This document shows positions 1 through 8,253 of a stretch of 28,295 nt of DNA, piece after piece. Numbering within the stretch: position 1 is the stretch's first letter; each line of letters opens with the position of its first letter. The notes beneath the pieces were generated by a model. That model searched no databases. It saw only the letters and a list, made by a program, of their open reading frames with translations, and was not told the origin of the DNA. Source of the stretch: a virus. Where the stretch lies: IMG/VR virus record IMGVR_UViG_3300028917_000068, positions 1-28,295 of that record; one strand, 5' to 3'. Both the position numbers and the translations under genes were made by a program.

Positions 1-408
1 CTCAACCGCCATACCGAGCCTCCGTGTCACGTGTGTTGCTTCGTTGCCATATTTCCCTCTTAATGCAACAAGACGCATCTCCGGAATGTCGAGCCATCTT
101 TTGACGAACTCCGTAGCGGTATCGTACGGACCTAAGCCGATTTGATGTCTACGCATATAATCTGCCGCAGTCAGAACGGAACGCCGTCGACCGTACAGGT
201 GAGCGGCAATCAACGCGTCAAGTATCAACGGTTCGAGTTCGAGTAGTTCTTGAAAGACGGCAGTACCGACATCACCGGGACCGATATATGCCCGGATACC
301 TGCGATACGAGCATTGACACCGATACGTTTTGCCTCACGCATACCGATTCTTACAAGCCGGTTTTTGTCGCGTCGGAATTGTCGGAATTGTCGGATTCTA
401 CTATTCAT
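1..408 (-). CDS. Head protein following the portal, 3' end off the window
   Basis: The 136 visible codons run off the left edge, so the C-terminus is missing. The ATG overlaps the portal stop as ATGA (405-408), which implies translational coupling. The visible part is basic and opens with a short repeat (RQFRQFRR) encoded by a tandem 9-bp repeat. Residues 30-60 contain RIAGIRAYIGPGD and a Leu/Glu-rich helix. In Mu-like phages the gene after a DUF935 portal is often the gp30/F-type head morphogenesis protein. That role is inferred from position only, because the diagnostic C-terminal domain is outside the window. Confidence 0.6.
   Translation of the reverse strand, partial: MNSRIRQFRQFRRDKNRLVRIGMREAKRIGVNARIAGIRAYIGPGDVGTAVFQELLELEPLILDALIAAHLYGRRRSVLTAADYMRRHQIGLGPYDTATEFVKRWLDIPEMRLVALRGKYGNEATHVTRRLGMAVE
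372..398 (-). repeat. Tandem 9-bp repeat inside the head gene
   Basis: The + strand reads gtcggaatt at 372-380 and again at 381-389, then gtcggattc at 390-398. In the gene it encodes a repeated Gln-Phe-Arg unit near the N-terminus. It is probably a slippage product without a separate function. Confidence 0.7.
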
Positions 409-1799
409 TTTGCCTTGCTGAAAATCTTACGCACCCATTTCTCCATTCGTCCGGGTGAACGACTTTGCTCCTCAATATCTTCGCGGTTTTTTTCATCGTC
501 GGTCTGCTCTTTTTTCTTGCTTATATTTTCCTCAGTTGGGATTTTTTCGGTTGCTTTCGGCAGACCGACAGTATCGAGTAACGAATTTACATCAATCCAT
601 TGCAGGAACAAATCGATGTTCGATTTTTCACCGAGGACGGCCTTGATAATCTCCTTGAAAAAGATTCGCTGAATCGGGTCAATACTGCCGCGTTCAAGCC
701 AGACGGAATCTTTATAGTGTTGACCGAAATTGTATGTCACTAACGGATTGACGATTTGCTTGCTGACTTCCTCCAAGATATCAAGGAATACCAAATCCGC
801 AATCACAAGGGCAAGTTCCGCCTGCGTCTCAGATTCTGCCTTCGTTCCGTACTGACCTTCGGTCGCTGCACGTTCCGGTATGAGCCAGCCACGCATCATA
901 AGAGATTCCAAATGCCGAAGCATATCGGTGAATCCTCTTGCGTGTGCCCCTTTAGATTCGAGAAATTCGATATGCCACGCCTTTAGCTGAGTGATGTCTA
1001 TACCAGACCGGGCAAGGTCCCCGGCAAAAGCTGCCATCGTATTCGGCATCGCGACACCGTTACCCATACCTAAATTTGACAGAACCTTTTTAGCAAGTTC
1101 CCAGTTAGATTTTGTCGAGCCGGTTTCGTCCTGTCCCTCACCTTCCGGATATTCGACAATCGGGATTATACCGGCTGTTTTCTTTGCGTATTTTCCGCGT
1201 CGTTCTGAAATTTCCTGCCAGTGATGCCACGCCGTTCTACGGATATTCTCGTGCCGAGACCGACCGAAGATGTTTCCTGCCTCCCCGTCATAAGTGAAAA
1301 CGAAACATTTCACCGGCGGTAAATCCACGTCCATATTACGAATGCCCTCAAAGACTCCGGTTTTTTTATCGACTAACGGAACGGATACGTCAACCAACAA
1401 CGGTTTGAGTTTTTCATAGATAAGTTTTCCTTCATCGTTGATATTCCAGACTTTTTCAAACGGTGACCAGCCGTAATCCAAAGCATATAGAACATTCTTG
1501 ATTAACTGAGACCATACCGAGCCGATTTGCTTTTCAACGAGAACTTTTATATCTTCTGGGACCTCATCGGCTGTCACAACAGACCACATCGCGGTTCTAA
1601 TCGGAGCGGTCGCGACCGAACGAGCAAGAGCTATTGTCGGATTAGCCCTCATCGTGCGATACGTTTTATAAGTTCCTATTGCAGCCTGTCCGTAACCGGC
1701 AAACGAACTAATGACACCGGCAACATCAGCAACGTATGTCTGGGTTTTTGTACGCTCTCCTTTTTCCGGTAGCTTCGGTTTTTGATTCTGTTTTGCCAT
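405..1799 (-). CDS. DUF935-type (Mu gp29-like) portal protein
   Basis: This 464-residue protein fits the DUF935 portal family, which forms the dodecameric DNA channel at the capsid vertex. Family-like features include the N-terminal stretch MRANPTIALARSVATAPI (about 50-67), ALDYGWSPFEKVW (about 107-119), KCFVFTYDGEAGNIFGRS (about 164-181) and the long helical C-terminal half with GWLIPERA and a charged tail rich in Lys and Glu. The length matches the family (about 450-520). AAGGAG lies 6 bases before the ATG. It lies 10 bases downstream of the large terminase and overlaps the next head gene by 4 bases, the usual terminase-portal-head order. Confidence 0.82.
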   Translation of the reverse strand: MAKQNQKPKLPEKGERTKTQTYVADVAGVISSFAGYGQAAIGTYKTYRTMRANPTIALARSVATAPIRTAMWSVVTADEVPEDIKVLVEKQIGSVWSQLIKNVLYALDYGWSPFEKVWNINDEGKLIYEKLKPLLVDVSVPLVDKKTGVFEGIRNMDVDLPPVKCFVFTYDGEAGNIFGRSRHENIRRTAWHHWQEISERRGKYAKKTAGIIPIVEYPEGEGQDETGSTKSNWELAKKVLSNLGMGNGVAMPNTMAAFAGDLARSGIDITQLKAWHIEFLESKGAHARGFTDMLRHLESLMMRGWLIPERAATEGQYGTKAESETQAELALVIADLVFLDILEEVSKQIVNPLVTYNFGQHYKDSVWLERGSIDPIQRIFFKEIIKAVLGEKSNIDLFLQWIDVNSLLDTVGLPKATEKIPTEENISKKKEQTDDEKNREDIEEQSRSPGRMEKWVRKIFSKAK

Positions 1800-1809
1800 T
1801 TGAAACTCC

Positions 1810-3228
1810 TTAGCCTGTTATGATTCGACCGCCGATTTCGGAACCTTCTATACGGATTGGCCGAACGAACCAAATCCGATAACCGTCAGCAGAACTCGGA
1901 TGACTTAATTTGCGGTCTGTAAGAGCAATTTCACCGAATTTATCACGCATCATCTTTCGCAAGTCCTCGATAAGTCTTTCACAGCGAGGATGGATTTGAT
2001 AGTGCATCTTACCGGTATAATCTTTCAAGGCACAGTTGACGGCATTGATTCTATCAACGACTAATGGATTTGACCGTGGTACGCGGATTCGATACGGGAT
2101 ATTTTGTTGTTTAAGATGTTGCCGCAAAATAGAGTAGCAGCTCTGTCCGGTGCCAGCCCATTCGCTTTGTCCGGTTGCATCACCGAAAATCTCCAGAGGT
2201 CCGGATTCCTGCCAGTTCCATCTTAGCTTTTTCAATAACAAAATAAGGTGATTGGCAGCCTGAATAACATCCATTCGAGGTCCGTGTATCTCATAAACAG
2301 TCGTAAATAAATCGAGGTCTCCGTGATATTGACCTATCTCCACGTGCATACCCGGAACGATATTAAAATCAAGTGTAATCTGTAACGGCAGACCTTGTCT
2401 AAGCTTGACGTTCGGATTGACGTGCAAGTCCATATCGAATTGAGAGTATACCTTGCCGCCTCCGAATGAGGCAGCTTTGCCCATAAGATACTGCTCGGCA
2501 AGTTCCGGGGTTAGAATACCTTGTTGTCTGCGTAAAAAATCCTGTGCAGCCGGGTTCTCACTTGTCGGTGAACGATATAATGCCCTGTCGGTTTTCCCTG
2601 CGTGCATTTCCTCGTAAACTTTCGTGGTGTCACCCTCGTTTGTATAAGTGAGTATAACCTGTAAGAGTTTTGCTTTTTTGACACTTTTTTCGTGCGGCTG
2701 TCTGACACGACCGAGCATCTGTATGAACGGGTCATTCAGAGGATTATACGGGTCTGACTTCCACCGAGCCGGTTCGTCCGCCCACGCGATAGCGACCGTA
2801 AAGCCTGTAATTCGTTTCGGTACGTCCGCAGACCGTATCAAGATGACGCTCGGATTGTACTTTGTCCCCAAATCCGGCAGAATCAAAGCAGGTCCGGAGT
2901 AACGACCGCCGGTTATCGAACCGCTACCGCACCAACGGTAAGATATATTTGCTTCCTGTAATCTGTCCTGCAGATGTGGTACGCAGAAGTCCATAGCATT
3001 GCTGTATGTCGGTGCTACGCACAGACTCGGAATATAAGTCGGTTCACCGGAATCGTCAAATGCGTTGTAGATATGTCCGGTTACTTCCTTCCCTGAACCG
3101 GCAAATGTTTTACCGGAATACCAACCGCCTTCGAGACCGACGATAAAATGCTGCCAATCATTTGCAAATTTTTCTTGACCGCCCGGATTCGGTGTTATAA
3201 CCGGTTCGGCTGCAAGCTCAATCTTCAT
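1810..3228 (-). CDS. terL: Terminase large subunit (ATPase and nuclease)
   Basis: This is the DNA-packaging motor that threads DNA through the portal and cuts concatemers. Walker A is GGWYSGKT (34-41). Walker B is VAIAWADE (145-152), ending in the expected Asp-Glu. The C-terminal half has the acidic residues of a RNase H-fold nuclease: LDFN after TTLDF-type spacing, FGDATGQSEW and the late PSSADGYRI. The 472-residue length is normal. The start ATG overlaps the stop of the preceding small gene (ATGA, 3225-3228) and has no strong ribosome binding site of its own, so it is probably coupled. The portal follows directly. Confidence 0.92.
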   Translation of the reverse strand: MKIELAAEPVITPNPGGQEKFANDWQHFIVGLEGGWYSGKTFAGSGKEVTGHIYNAFDDSGEPTYIPSLCVAPTYSNAMDFCVPHLQDRLQEANISYRWCGSGSITGGRYSGPALILPDLGTKYNPSVILIRSADVPKRITGFTVAIAWADEPARWKSDPYNPLNDPFIQMLGRVRQPHEKSVKKAKLLQVILTYTNEGDTTKVYEEMHAGKTDRALYRSPTSENPAAQDFLRRQQGILTPELAEQYLMGKAASFGGGKVYSQFDMDLHVNPNVKLRQGLPLQITLDFNIVPGMHVEIGQYHGDLDLFTTVYEIHGPRMDVIQAANHLILLLKKLRWNWQESGPLEIFGDATGQSEWAGTGQSCYSILRQHLKQQNIPYRIRVPRSNPLVVDRINAVNCALKDYTGKMHYQIHPRCERLIEDLRKMMRDKFGEIALTDRKLSHPSSADGYRIWFVRPIRIEGSEIGGRIITG

Positions 3229-3506
3229 ATTTTCAGTTCGTCAAGTATCTTTTCCCATTTCGGGATTGCTTTTTGCAAGTCGTTGACAGTTGTATTTTTG
3301 TCCGTCCGCAGTTCTATTATCTGTGCTACCAGTGTCACTAACTTACTTTGCTGAATCGATGACAATGGTTCACGCAAGAATGCGGCTTGTGCTTGTTTCA
3401 TAGACCGTTTGCTTGCTGCATCCGGTTTTGTGTTAAGCTGTGCAGTCTCTTTTTTAGGCTGCGAACTTTTTTTCTCCGCCTTTTCTTTTCCGCGTCCGAA
3501 TACCAT
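3225..3506 (-). CDS. Small basic protein upstream of terL, unknown
   Basis: The protein has 93 residues and I do not recognise it. The first 35 residues are rich in Lys, Ser and Gln and look disordered; the remainder is helical with LVAQIIELRTDKN and a Leu/Lys-rich C-terminus ending DELKI. It is coupled to the large terminase by an ATGA overlap, so it is probably made with the packaging genes. It could be a terminase accessory or DNA-binding protein, but no domain supports that. The helix-turn-helix gene at 5976-6431 is the better small-terminase candidate. Confidence 0.65.
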   Translation of the reverse strand: MVFGRGKEKAEKKSSQPKKETAQLNTKPDAASKRSMKQAQAAFLREPLSSIQQSKLVTLVAQIIELRTDKNTTVNDLQKAIPKWEKILDELKI

Positions 3507-3517
3507 AACAAAATCTC

Positions 3518-3853
3518 CTAACCGTGTTTTTTATAAAGTAACAATCCGAAAACTACAATTGCGATAATAGCCCACACAATCAGCCTTTGCAGAATCGGTC
3601 TCCAGAACTCACGGGTATTTATCCGTGACTGATTGCTGCTTTTTTTGCAGTTGCTTAACTGTTGAACCTTTGTCACCAGTCCGGTATCCGGAGTCGGGTT
3701 ACCGAAGGTTACGTCTTTCAATTCTTGTATTTGTTGCCCTCTGTTCTCACAGCGTTGGTCTATCGTCCCTTTCCACTGAAAGAGTTCGACAATCATTTCG
3801 TGCGTTTTAGTGACGACATCGTGAACATCTTTTATAGTAGGATTATAGCTCAT
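3518..3853 (-). CDS. Single-pass membrane protein with C-terminal anchor
   Basis: The 111-residue protein has a helical N-terminal two-thirds, probably short coiled coil (DVHDVVTKTHEMIVELFQ; QQIQELKD), and one clear membrane segment at about 89-106 (LIVWAIIAIVVFGLLLY) followed by a short basic tail KKHG. The layout (soluble helix, one C-terminal membrane helix, basic end) resembles XhlA-type phage membrane proteins that assist host lysis, and also some tail-associated membrane proteins. Family assignment is inference. AGGAG is not obvious before the ATG, but the gene sits 13 bases from its upstream neighbour. Confidence 0.7.
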   Translation of the reverse strand: MSYNPTIKDVHDVVTKTHEMIVELFQWKGTIDQRCENRGQQIQELKDVTFGNPTPDTGLVTKVQQLSNCKKSSNQSRINTREFWRPILQRLIVWAIIAIVVFGLLLYKKHG

Positions 3854-3866
3854 CTTAAAACCCTTT

Positions 3867-4859
3867 TTAACCCGTTTTTGTCTGATAAATAACTTGCCAT
3901 TCTAAACGCAGCAAAAGTATCACTGAACCGTATACGACCTCGACAAAAACAAAGTGCTTTTCCGTTGAAAACAAACCGCCGATATTATCCGGAATTGTCC
4001 CTTTATAATTACCCGATGAAGTCGGTATGTAAGTCAAACTTATATCCTTGCCGTTCGGCAGACCGACATAGAATCCCTCGTCGCCGTCAAACGTTTCGGC
4101 GACGTATGTTTTGTCGATAATGAAGTTGTCTGCGTCTCTAATCGCTTCAATATCGTACTGGTCATTATGCTGGTCTGTGCTCTCAATTCGAATAAAATCG
4201 CTGCTATCGAGACCGTGTGCCGTTGCCGGAATTTTCGTCCGTTGATTTTTCGTTGAATCAGCAGTTATCGTTGCAAAGTTATCAAGATGACAGTTACCGG
4301 TCTCCGTCACTACCCACGCTTTTGTAAACTTAAACTTTGTATCGTCGACCTTCGTAATTGTATAAGTGCCGTTGTAATTAGTCGTATCGGTTATCTCGAC
4401 CGAATCTCCGGTCAACGCACCGTGAGCGGACGCACAGTTTGCCTGAACTTCTCCGCCACCGGCATCTTCGAACGAACTGATTGCGACTTGAGGTCCGTCC
4501 ATATCCTCGGCGGCACTAAATGTTCCGATCTGCGATGATATATGCAAATCACCGGCTGCGTCACCGCCAGCCCACGTTCCGGACGATACTTCAATTTGTT
4601 CTATTACAGCCGTTGCTCCGCTCGTAACTCCGACGATAGTATCACCGAGAGTAGGCACGTGGACTCCGCCGCTCGTAAAAGATAACTTGTGTAAAGCTAC
4701 CGCAGAACCGGCAGTGATAGAACCTAATTCCGGTTTGAAAATCGAAACCTTTACCGAATCCGCGTTGTTGATATATGAACCGGTATCGTTGTCCTTTAAT
4801 CCGGTGATTTGAAATAAGGTGTCACTCCCTATAAAGATTTTGTCAGTTAGTTCAGCCAT
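3867..4859 (-). CDS. Virion/baseplate-type protein with repeated beta domains
   Basis: This 330-residue protein is rich in Thr, Ser, Gly and Asp and is predicted to be mostly beta. It contains two copies of a motif seen in many phage structural proteins and resembling the FCCH-type domain. Copy 1 is at about 144-180 (AHGALTGDSVEITDTTNYNG, then YTITKVDDTKFKF). Copy 2 is at about 212-247 (AHGLDSSDFIRIESTDQHND, then a FIID end). An earlier segment (about 72-110, GDTIVGVTSGATAVIEQI) resembles another repeat common in tail proteins. The C-terminus may form an oligomerisation domain. It overlaps the upstream LamG gene by 8 bases. A tail, baseplate or head-decoration role is inferred. Confidence 0.7.
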   Translation of the reverse strand: MAELTDKIFIGSDTLFQITGLKDNDTGSYINNADSVKVSIFKPELGSITAGSAVALHKLSFTSGGVHVPTLGDTIVGVTSGATAVIEQIEVSSGTWAGGDAAGDLHISSQIGTFSAAEDMDGPQVAISSFEDAGGGEVQANCASAHGALTGDSVEITDTTNYNGTYTITKVDDTKFKFTKAWVVTETGNCHLDNFATITADSTKNQRTKIPATAHGLDSSDFIRIESTDQHNDQYDIEAIRDADNFIIDKTYVAETFDGDEGFYVGLPNGKDISLTYIPTSSGNYKGTIPDNIGGLFSTEKHFVFVEVVYGSVILLLRLEWQVIYQTKTG

Positions 4860-5682
4860 AAGCCTTTTTCGCTCCTATTGTGCTGATTGTTAACCTCGAT
4901 TTGCTTGACGGTACAGCAATCAACTTGCTTTTGCTGCTTGGAGTTCCTATCAAAGAAGATTTTGAATATAATGAAGTTAAACCGATTGACATATCCATAA
5001 GCTTTTCAGTTCCATAACCACTGTTCCACAAAAAATCACGTTCGGCTTGTGTTAAAACTTTATCAACCCAAAAACCAAAGCAATCAAAATAAGCGTCTAT
5101 AGGGTCGCCTCCGCTAAAGTTCGCACCGATGTGAGTAGGGTGTGTTTGTATTGATTTTTTGGGTCTGCCTGTTTGTGAGGCATAAAGGGTATTGCCATTG
5201 TCAATCCAGATATGGGCACTTGCATTTGTATTGTGAACACGCTGACAAATAATTTGATGCCAATCCCCATCATCGGGTATGGCATTTATATCTGTCTGCA
5301 AGTTAATTCCATATCCAGCATCGTAGTCATAAAAATGAATTCGCTTTGCAGCACTAAAACGGACAGCCCAAATCCCTTCATTACCACTATCAGTCCTTTG
5401 AACTACAAAAGAACCATCATTATTATAATCTGATAATTTAACCCAGAAAGCTACCGCAAAGCTCATTATGCCGTATGCACCATCCAAAACTGTTATATAG
5501 TCTGGGATGGCATCATCGCTTCTCAATGATTGATTTATTTTTCCGGCAGATGATAGGATATTTGTATTGCGTTGTGCCGTACCATCTGAATGTCCAGATA
5601 TAGAATTCAACACGGTTTTGTTGGCTGCATTATCGTTCATCTTCAAATGCATACTGCAATTTTCACGCAAATCAACCGACAT
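4852..5682 (-). CDS. LamG/concanavalin-like domain protein, possible receptor binder
   Basis: The 276-residue protein has a laminin-G-like jelly roll from about residue 15 to 232. Typical marks are SFAVAFWVKLSDYNND, GDWHQIICQRV, HIWIDNGNTLYAS, a Gly-rich HIGANFSGGDPIDAYFD and the closing helix LTQAERDFLWNSGYG. Such domains bind glycans in phage tail fibres and decoration proteins. After it come three imperfect 10-residue repeats built on SSKSxLI (about 241-270). Base composition looks more AT-rich than the neighbouring genes by eye, suggesting separate acquisition. It overlaps both neighbours by 8-11 bases. Confidence 0.75.
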   Translation of the reverse strand: MSVDLRENCSMHLKMNDNAANKTVLNSISGHSDGTAQRNTNILSSAGKINQSLRSDDAIPDYITVLDGAYGIMSFAVAFWVKLSDYNNDGSFVVQRTDSGNEGIWAVRFSAAKRIHFYDYDAGYGINLQTDINAIPDDGDWHQIICQRVHNTNASAHIWIDNGNTLYASQTGRPKKSIQTHPTHIGANFSGGDPIDAYFDCFGFWVDKVLTQAERDFLWNSGYGTEKLMDMSIGLTSLYSKSSLIGTPSSKSKLIAVPSSKSRLTISTIGAKKAYG

Positions 5683-5923
5683 CTTTTTCTCCGTTCGTGT
5701 TCAATTTCTCGACAGATTTTTTCCCAATTTCGAGAAGCTCGTTCGACAAATTACTCGTCGATTTTTCAAGCTGATTGAGATTTGCCAACGCACGTGTATA
5801 CATTTGTTCTAAGATATTCCGACAGTCACCGAGTGCCTGTTGAAACTCCGTTACGACCGCCGATAACTGATTTGCTTCTCTCCGGATTATTCGGCAACGG
5901 TCTTGTTCTTCATCTTTCAGCAT
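5672..5923 (-). CDS. Short coiled-coil protein, unknown
   Basis: The 83-residue protein is almost entirely helical, with heptad-like Leu, Ile and Val spacing (ANQLSAVVTEFQQAL; ANLNQLEKSTSNLSNELLEI). It has no Pro and no recognised domain. Its last codons overlap the start of the LamG gene, so the two are probably translated together. It may be a chaperone or trimerisation partner for the adhesin-like gene, but that is only inferred from position. Confidence 0.65.
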   Translation of the reverse strand: MLKDEEQDRCRIIRREANQLSAVVTEFQQALGDCRNILEQMYTRALANLNQLEKSTSNLSNELLEIGKKSVEKLNTNGEKDVG

Positions 5924-5975
5924 ATATAAATCACCTCTTTTTTTAACGTAAAACCGCTCAGAATGGATTGCAAAA

Positions 5976-6431
5976 TTATTTCTGAGAAATTTTTGAAATA
6001 TCGAACGGACTTTTTATAAGTTTCGGTCTATCCTCAGCTTGCTTATCCTTACGTAGTTCGTCGATGTACTGCAAAATCGGCATAATATCCCTGAAAGCAG
6101 CTTTGATTTTCGGAACTGTAACATAGACAACCGCTCCACATTTCGGGCATTTAGTTGACGTTCTGCCGATAAGCTGAACAAGATAGCTTTTCTTGACGTG
6201 CTCAGCGACGGTGAGGTTATTCTCGAACTCCTGCTTAGCTTTCGTATCCGTTTTTTTTTGAGCGTCTTGTTCGATTTTCAGCAACCGCTCATCCCAACGG
6301 TCGAGCCGCCTGTATTTGCGAATTGTAGGTTCAGAAACCCGTAACTTCCTCGAAACTTGTGCGATAGACTTCTTTTTCAGCCACGCTTGAAACAGTTGTT
6401 CACGTTTTTTTAGAGTTAACGGTAACGCCAT
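5976..6431 (-). CDS. Helix-turn-helix protein, small terminase candidate
   Basis: The N-terminus carries a clear helix-turn-helix (about 10-45: REQLFQAWLKKKSIAQVSRK then LRVSEPTIRKY and DRWDERL), the arrangement found in phage small terminases and Sigma-70 region 4-like domains. A central Lys/Glu-rich helix follows. A CPKC motif at about 94-97 has only two Cys, so metal binding would need partners from another chain. Length (151) fits TerS proteins, which recognise the packaging site. It sits about 2.7 kb before the large terminase in the same direction. Alternative: a DNA-binding regulator. Confidence 0.65.
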   Translation of the reverse strand: MALPLTLKKREQLFQAWLKKKSIAQVSRKLRVSEPTIRKYRRLDRWDERLLKIEQDAQKKTDTKAKQEFENNLTVAEHVKKSYLVQLIGRTSTKCPKCGAVVYVTVPKIKAAFRDIMPILQYIDELRKDKQAEDRPKLIKSPFDISKISQK

Positions 6432-6437
6432 ATTTGA

Positions 6438-7577
6438 TTACGTAGAAATAGCAGGACGCACGGATTTGCACCGGCCTCTACTGTCTGGATTGACAGTCGC
6501 AACGCTATCTTTGCTTGCCCCGCTTATTACTGATTCACAATGTTTTATCTGACTATTGATAAGATAAGAATTAAAATCGAATGATTGAATCTCGTCAATC
6601 TTTTTTGGCAATCTCATAGAATACCAACGGTTGAGCCACCAGTCACGAACACTGTTTTCAGGTCTGTTGACTTGACATCTTAACTGCTTCGATTCACCAC
6701 GTAGAACTGAAAGACTATTTTTTGCAAATAGACTCATATATACTCCGCGTTGTTGCTGTGACTTAATTGTCTCATTTGGAATATGGAGAGCGTTACAAAT
6801 AGCAAACAGACTTAAAAGTTTAGAGTCCATTCCAAAGAAGCCGTGAGCACGGCTTAATAAATTATTCTCCTTCATAAACGCACGAATGAGTTTCCAATCT
6901 GCTTCGTTGATATGACTGACACCGCCGCCGGGTGTATCACCGATATATTCCCATTCCTTAACTCGGTTGTATATAGATGATTTTCCGAAAAGAGAAGTCG
7001 TGCACATACCGGCAAGTTTTTCTCCGTATCGGTTGTGCCAATCTTTGCGGATTCGATTAGACGTGATAGCGACTATCTGATACTTACCGCCGGTTAGCAA
7101 TCCGAATGGTGCTACACAAACACACGTACCGACGTTTGCAAGAAAATTCAGTCCGCCGTGATTCCGTCGTTTCAAAGTCCAGCCGATGTATTTCTCACGC
7201 GGTCCTAAAATCAGAACATCGGAACCAATATCAAGCACTCCGATTATGCCGTTTGTATTTGCATCAATGCAAAATAAATATAATGCTCGACCGGGTCGAT
7301 GCGTAAATGGTGCACTTGAAAGAATGTTACGATACCAAAACCACAAGTCTCTCGTCTCCGGACTGACATATACAAGTTTCGGAGAAATATTTTTATAATT
7401 AACTTTTGCCATCAACTTTATGCAGCCACGTTCGAGTTTACGAAGTCTTGTGTACCACTTTTTGAGATTTTCTAATTTACGTTCGAGCAAGACCGCACGA
7501 ACGTCGTCCTTCGACTTCGGTATTTTACTTCTGATACGGTTAAATACTTCTCTTATCTCTTTTTCGAGTTTATACAT
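6438..7577 (-). CDS. DruA/DUF4338-like protein
   Basis: The core at about 98-223 matches the order of blocks I know from DUF4338 (DruA) proteins: RALYLFCIDANTNGIIGVLD, REKYIGWTLKRRN, LANVGTCVCVAPF, DWHNRYG, MCTTSLFGKSSIYNR and WEYIGDTPGGGVSHI. The same block pattern resembles Mom-like GNAT-type DNA modification proteins, so an acyltransferase-like fold is possible. The first 60 residues are a charged helical extension. DruA is known from the Druantia antiphage system, but free-standing homologues occur in phages and their role is unknown to me. The gene overlaps the ParB-like gene by 25 bases and has no obvious ribosome binding site. Base composition looks AT-richer than average. Confidence 0.7.
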   Translation of the reverse strand: MYKLEKEIREVFNRIRSKIPKSKDDVRAVLLERKLENLKKWYTRLRKLERGCIKLMAKVNYKNISPKLVYVSPETRDLWFWYRNILSSAPFTHRPGRALYLFCIDANTNGIIGVLDIGSDVLILGPREKYIGWTLKRRNHGGLNFLANVGTCVCVAPFGLLTGGKYQIVAITSNRIRKDWHNRYGEKLAGMCTTSLFGKSSIYNRVKEWEYIGDTPGGGVSHINEADWKLIRAFMKENNLLSRAHGFFGMDSKLLSLFAICNALHIPNETIKSQQQRGVYMSLFAKNSLSVLRGESKQLRCQVNRPENSVRDWWLNRWYSMRLPKKIDEIQSFDFNSYLINSQIKHCESVISGASKDSVATVNPDSRGRCKSVRPAIST

Positions 7578-8224
7578 TTTGTCAAAAGATAATGTAAGGC
7601 GTTCCCGGCCTTATGAGGGTTCTTTGAACTTTCGCCGTGACCATTTTCGATAGCTTTATTGATAATTTTCTTAACGTGCTCAGCTTGATTTGAAGTTAGA
7701 CGAAAAACAACTTCGATGATTCCTTTTGACTCACTTTCCTCCGGAGTATAATCCGGGTCTATCGTAGGCCCGACAACTATATTTTCTATTTCCTCCGGGG
7801 TAAAACCGGTCAGGCCGAGGTCGACATCGAGCTGGTTAAACTCCGTGAATAAGTCCGCGAGTTTAAGTCCGTCCCAATCGGCTAACTCAACCGACTTGTT
7901 GTCGAAAACTCCGTATACACGAGCGTCAACTTCGTCAAGGTCAAGATAGATAACCGGTATGATTTTTGCCCCCATTTTTTCCATTGCCTTCAATCGCGTG
8001 TGACCTGCGATTACAATGTTGTCCGCTCGTCTAACGAGTATCGGATTAGTGTATCCGAAAGCCTCAATCGACCGGACGACAGCGTCGACCGACTCGTCAT
8101 TCTTACGCGGATTCCCGGAGAACGGAATGACCTTGTCTATCGGTACATATTCGACCGTAAGCTGTTTTTTAGTTTTGACTGATTTGCTGACCGGTTTCTT
8201 TGACTTGCCGGTTTTCTTTTTCAT
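7553..8224 (-). CDS. ParB/Srx-like N-terminal domain protein
   Basis: After a Lys-rich tail (1-20) comes a ParB-type nuclease/NTP-binding domain (about 22-118): VEYVPIDKVIPFSGNPRKND, AFGYTNPILVRR, the signature VIAGHTRLKA with GHTR at 74-77, and ARVYGVFDNKSVELADWD. The C-terminal 100 residues hold EVVFRLTSNQAEHVKKIINK, common in phage ParB-like proteins that lie beside DNA-modification genes. It is not accompanied by ParA, so plasmid partition is unlikely. The annotated ATG (8222-8224) lies 19 bases after the AGGAG, whereas another ATG at 8235-8237 has ideal spacing but a different frame (see findings). Confidence 0.82.
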   Translation of the reverse strand: MKKKTGKSKKPVSKSVKTKKQLTVEYVPIDKVIPFSGNPRKNDESVDAVVRSIEAFGYTNPILVRRADNIVIAGHTRLKAMEKMGAKIIPVIYLDLDEVDARVYGVFDNKSVELADWDGLKLADLFTEFNQLDVDLGLTGFTPEEIENIVVGPTIDPDYTPEESESKGIIEVVFRLTSNQAEHVKKIINKAIENGHGESSKNPHKAGNALHYLLTKCINSKKR

Positions 8225-8253
8225 TTTTTATCGCCATTCTGTGCTCCTTTAGG

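Noticed and set aside
250-672. Plus-strand 140-codon open frame
   Set aside because: It is antisense to the portal and head genes, Ser/Thr/Phe-rich from complementary codons, without a ribosome site.
6438-7577. Complete Druantia defence system
   Set aside because: Only the DruA-like protein is found. The large helicase DruE and other Druantia genes are absent from the window.
7553-8224. Plasmid partition system
   Set aside because: Only a ParB-like domain is present; there is no ParA ATPase, parS-like repeat cluster or replication initiator beside it, and it sits next to the terminase.
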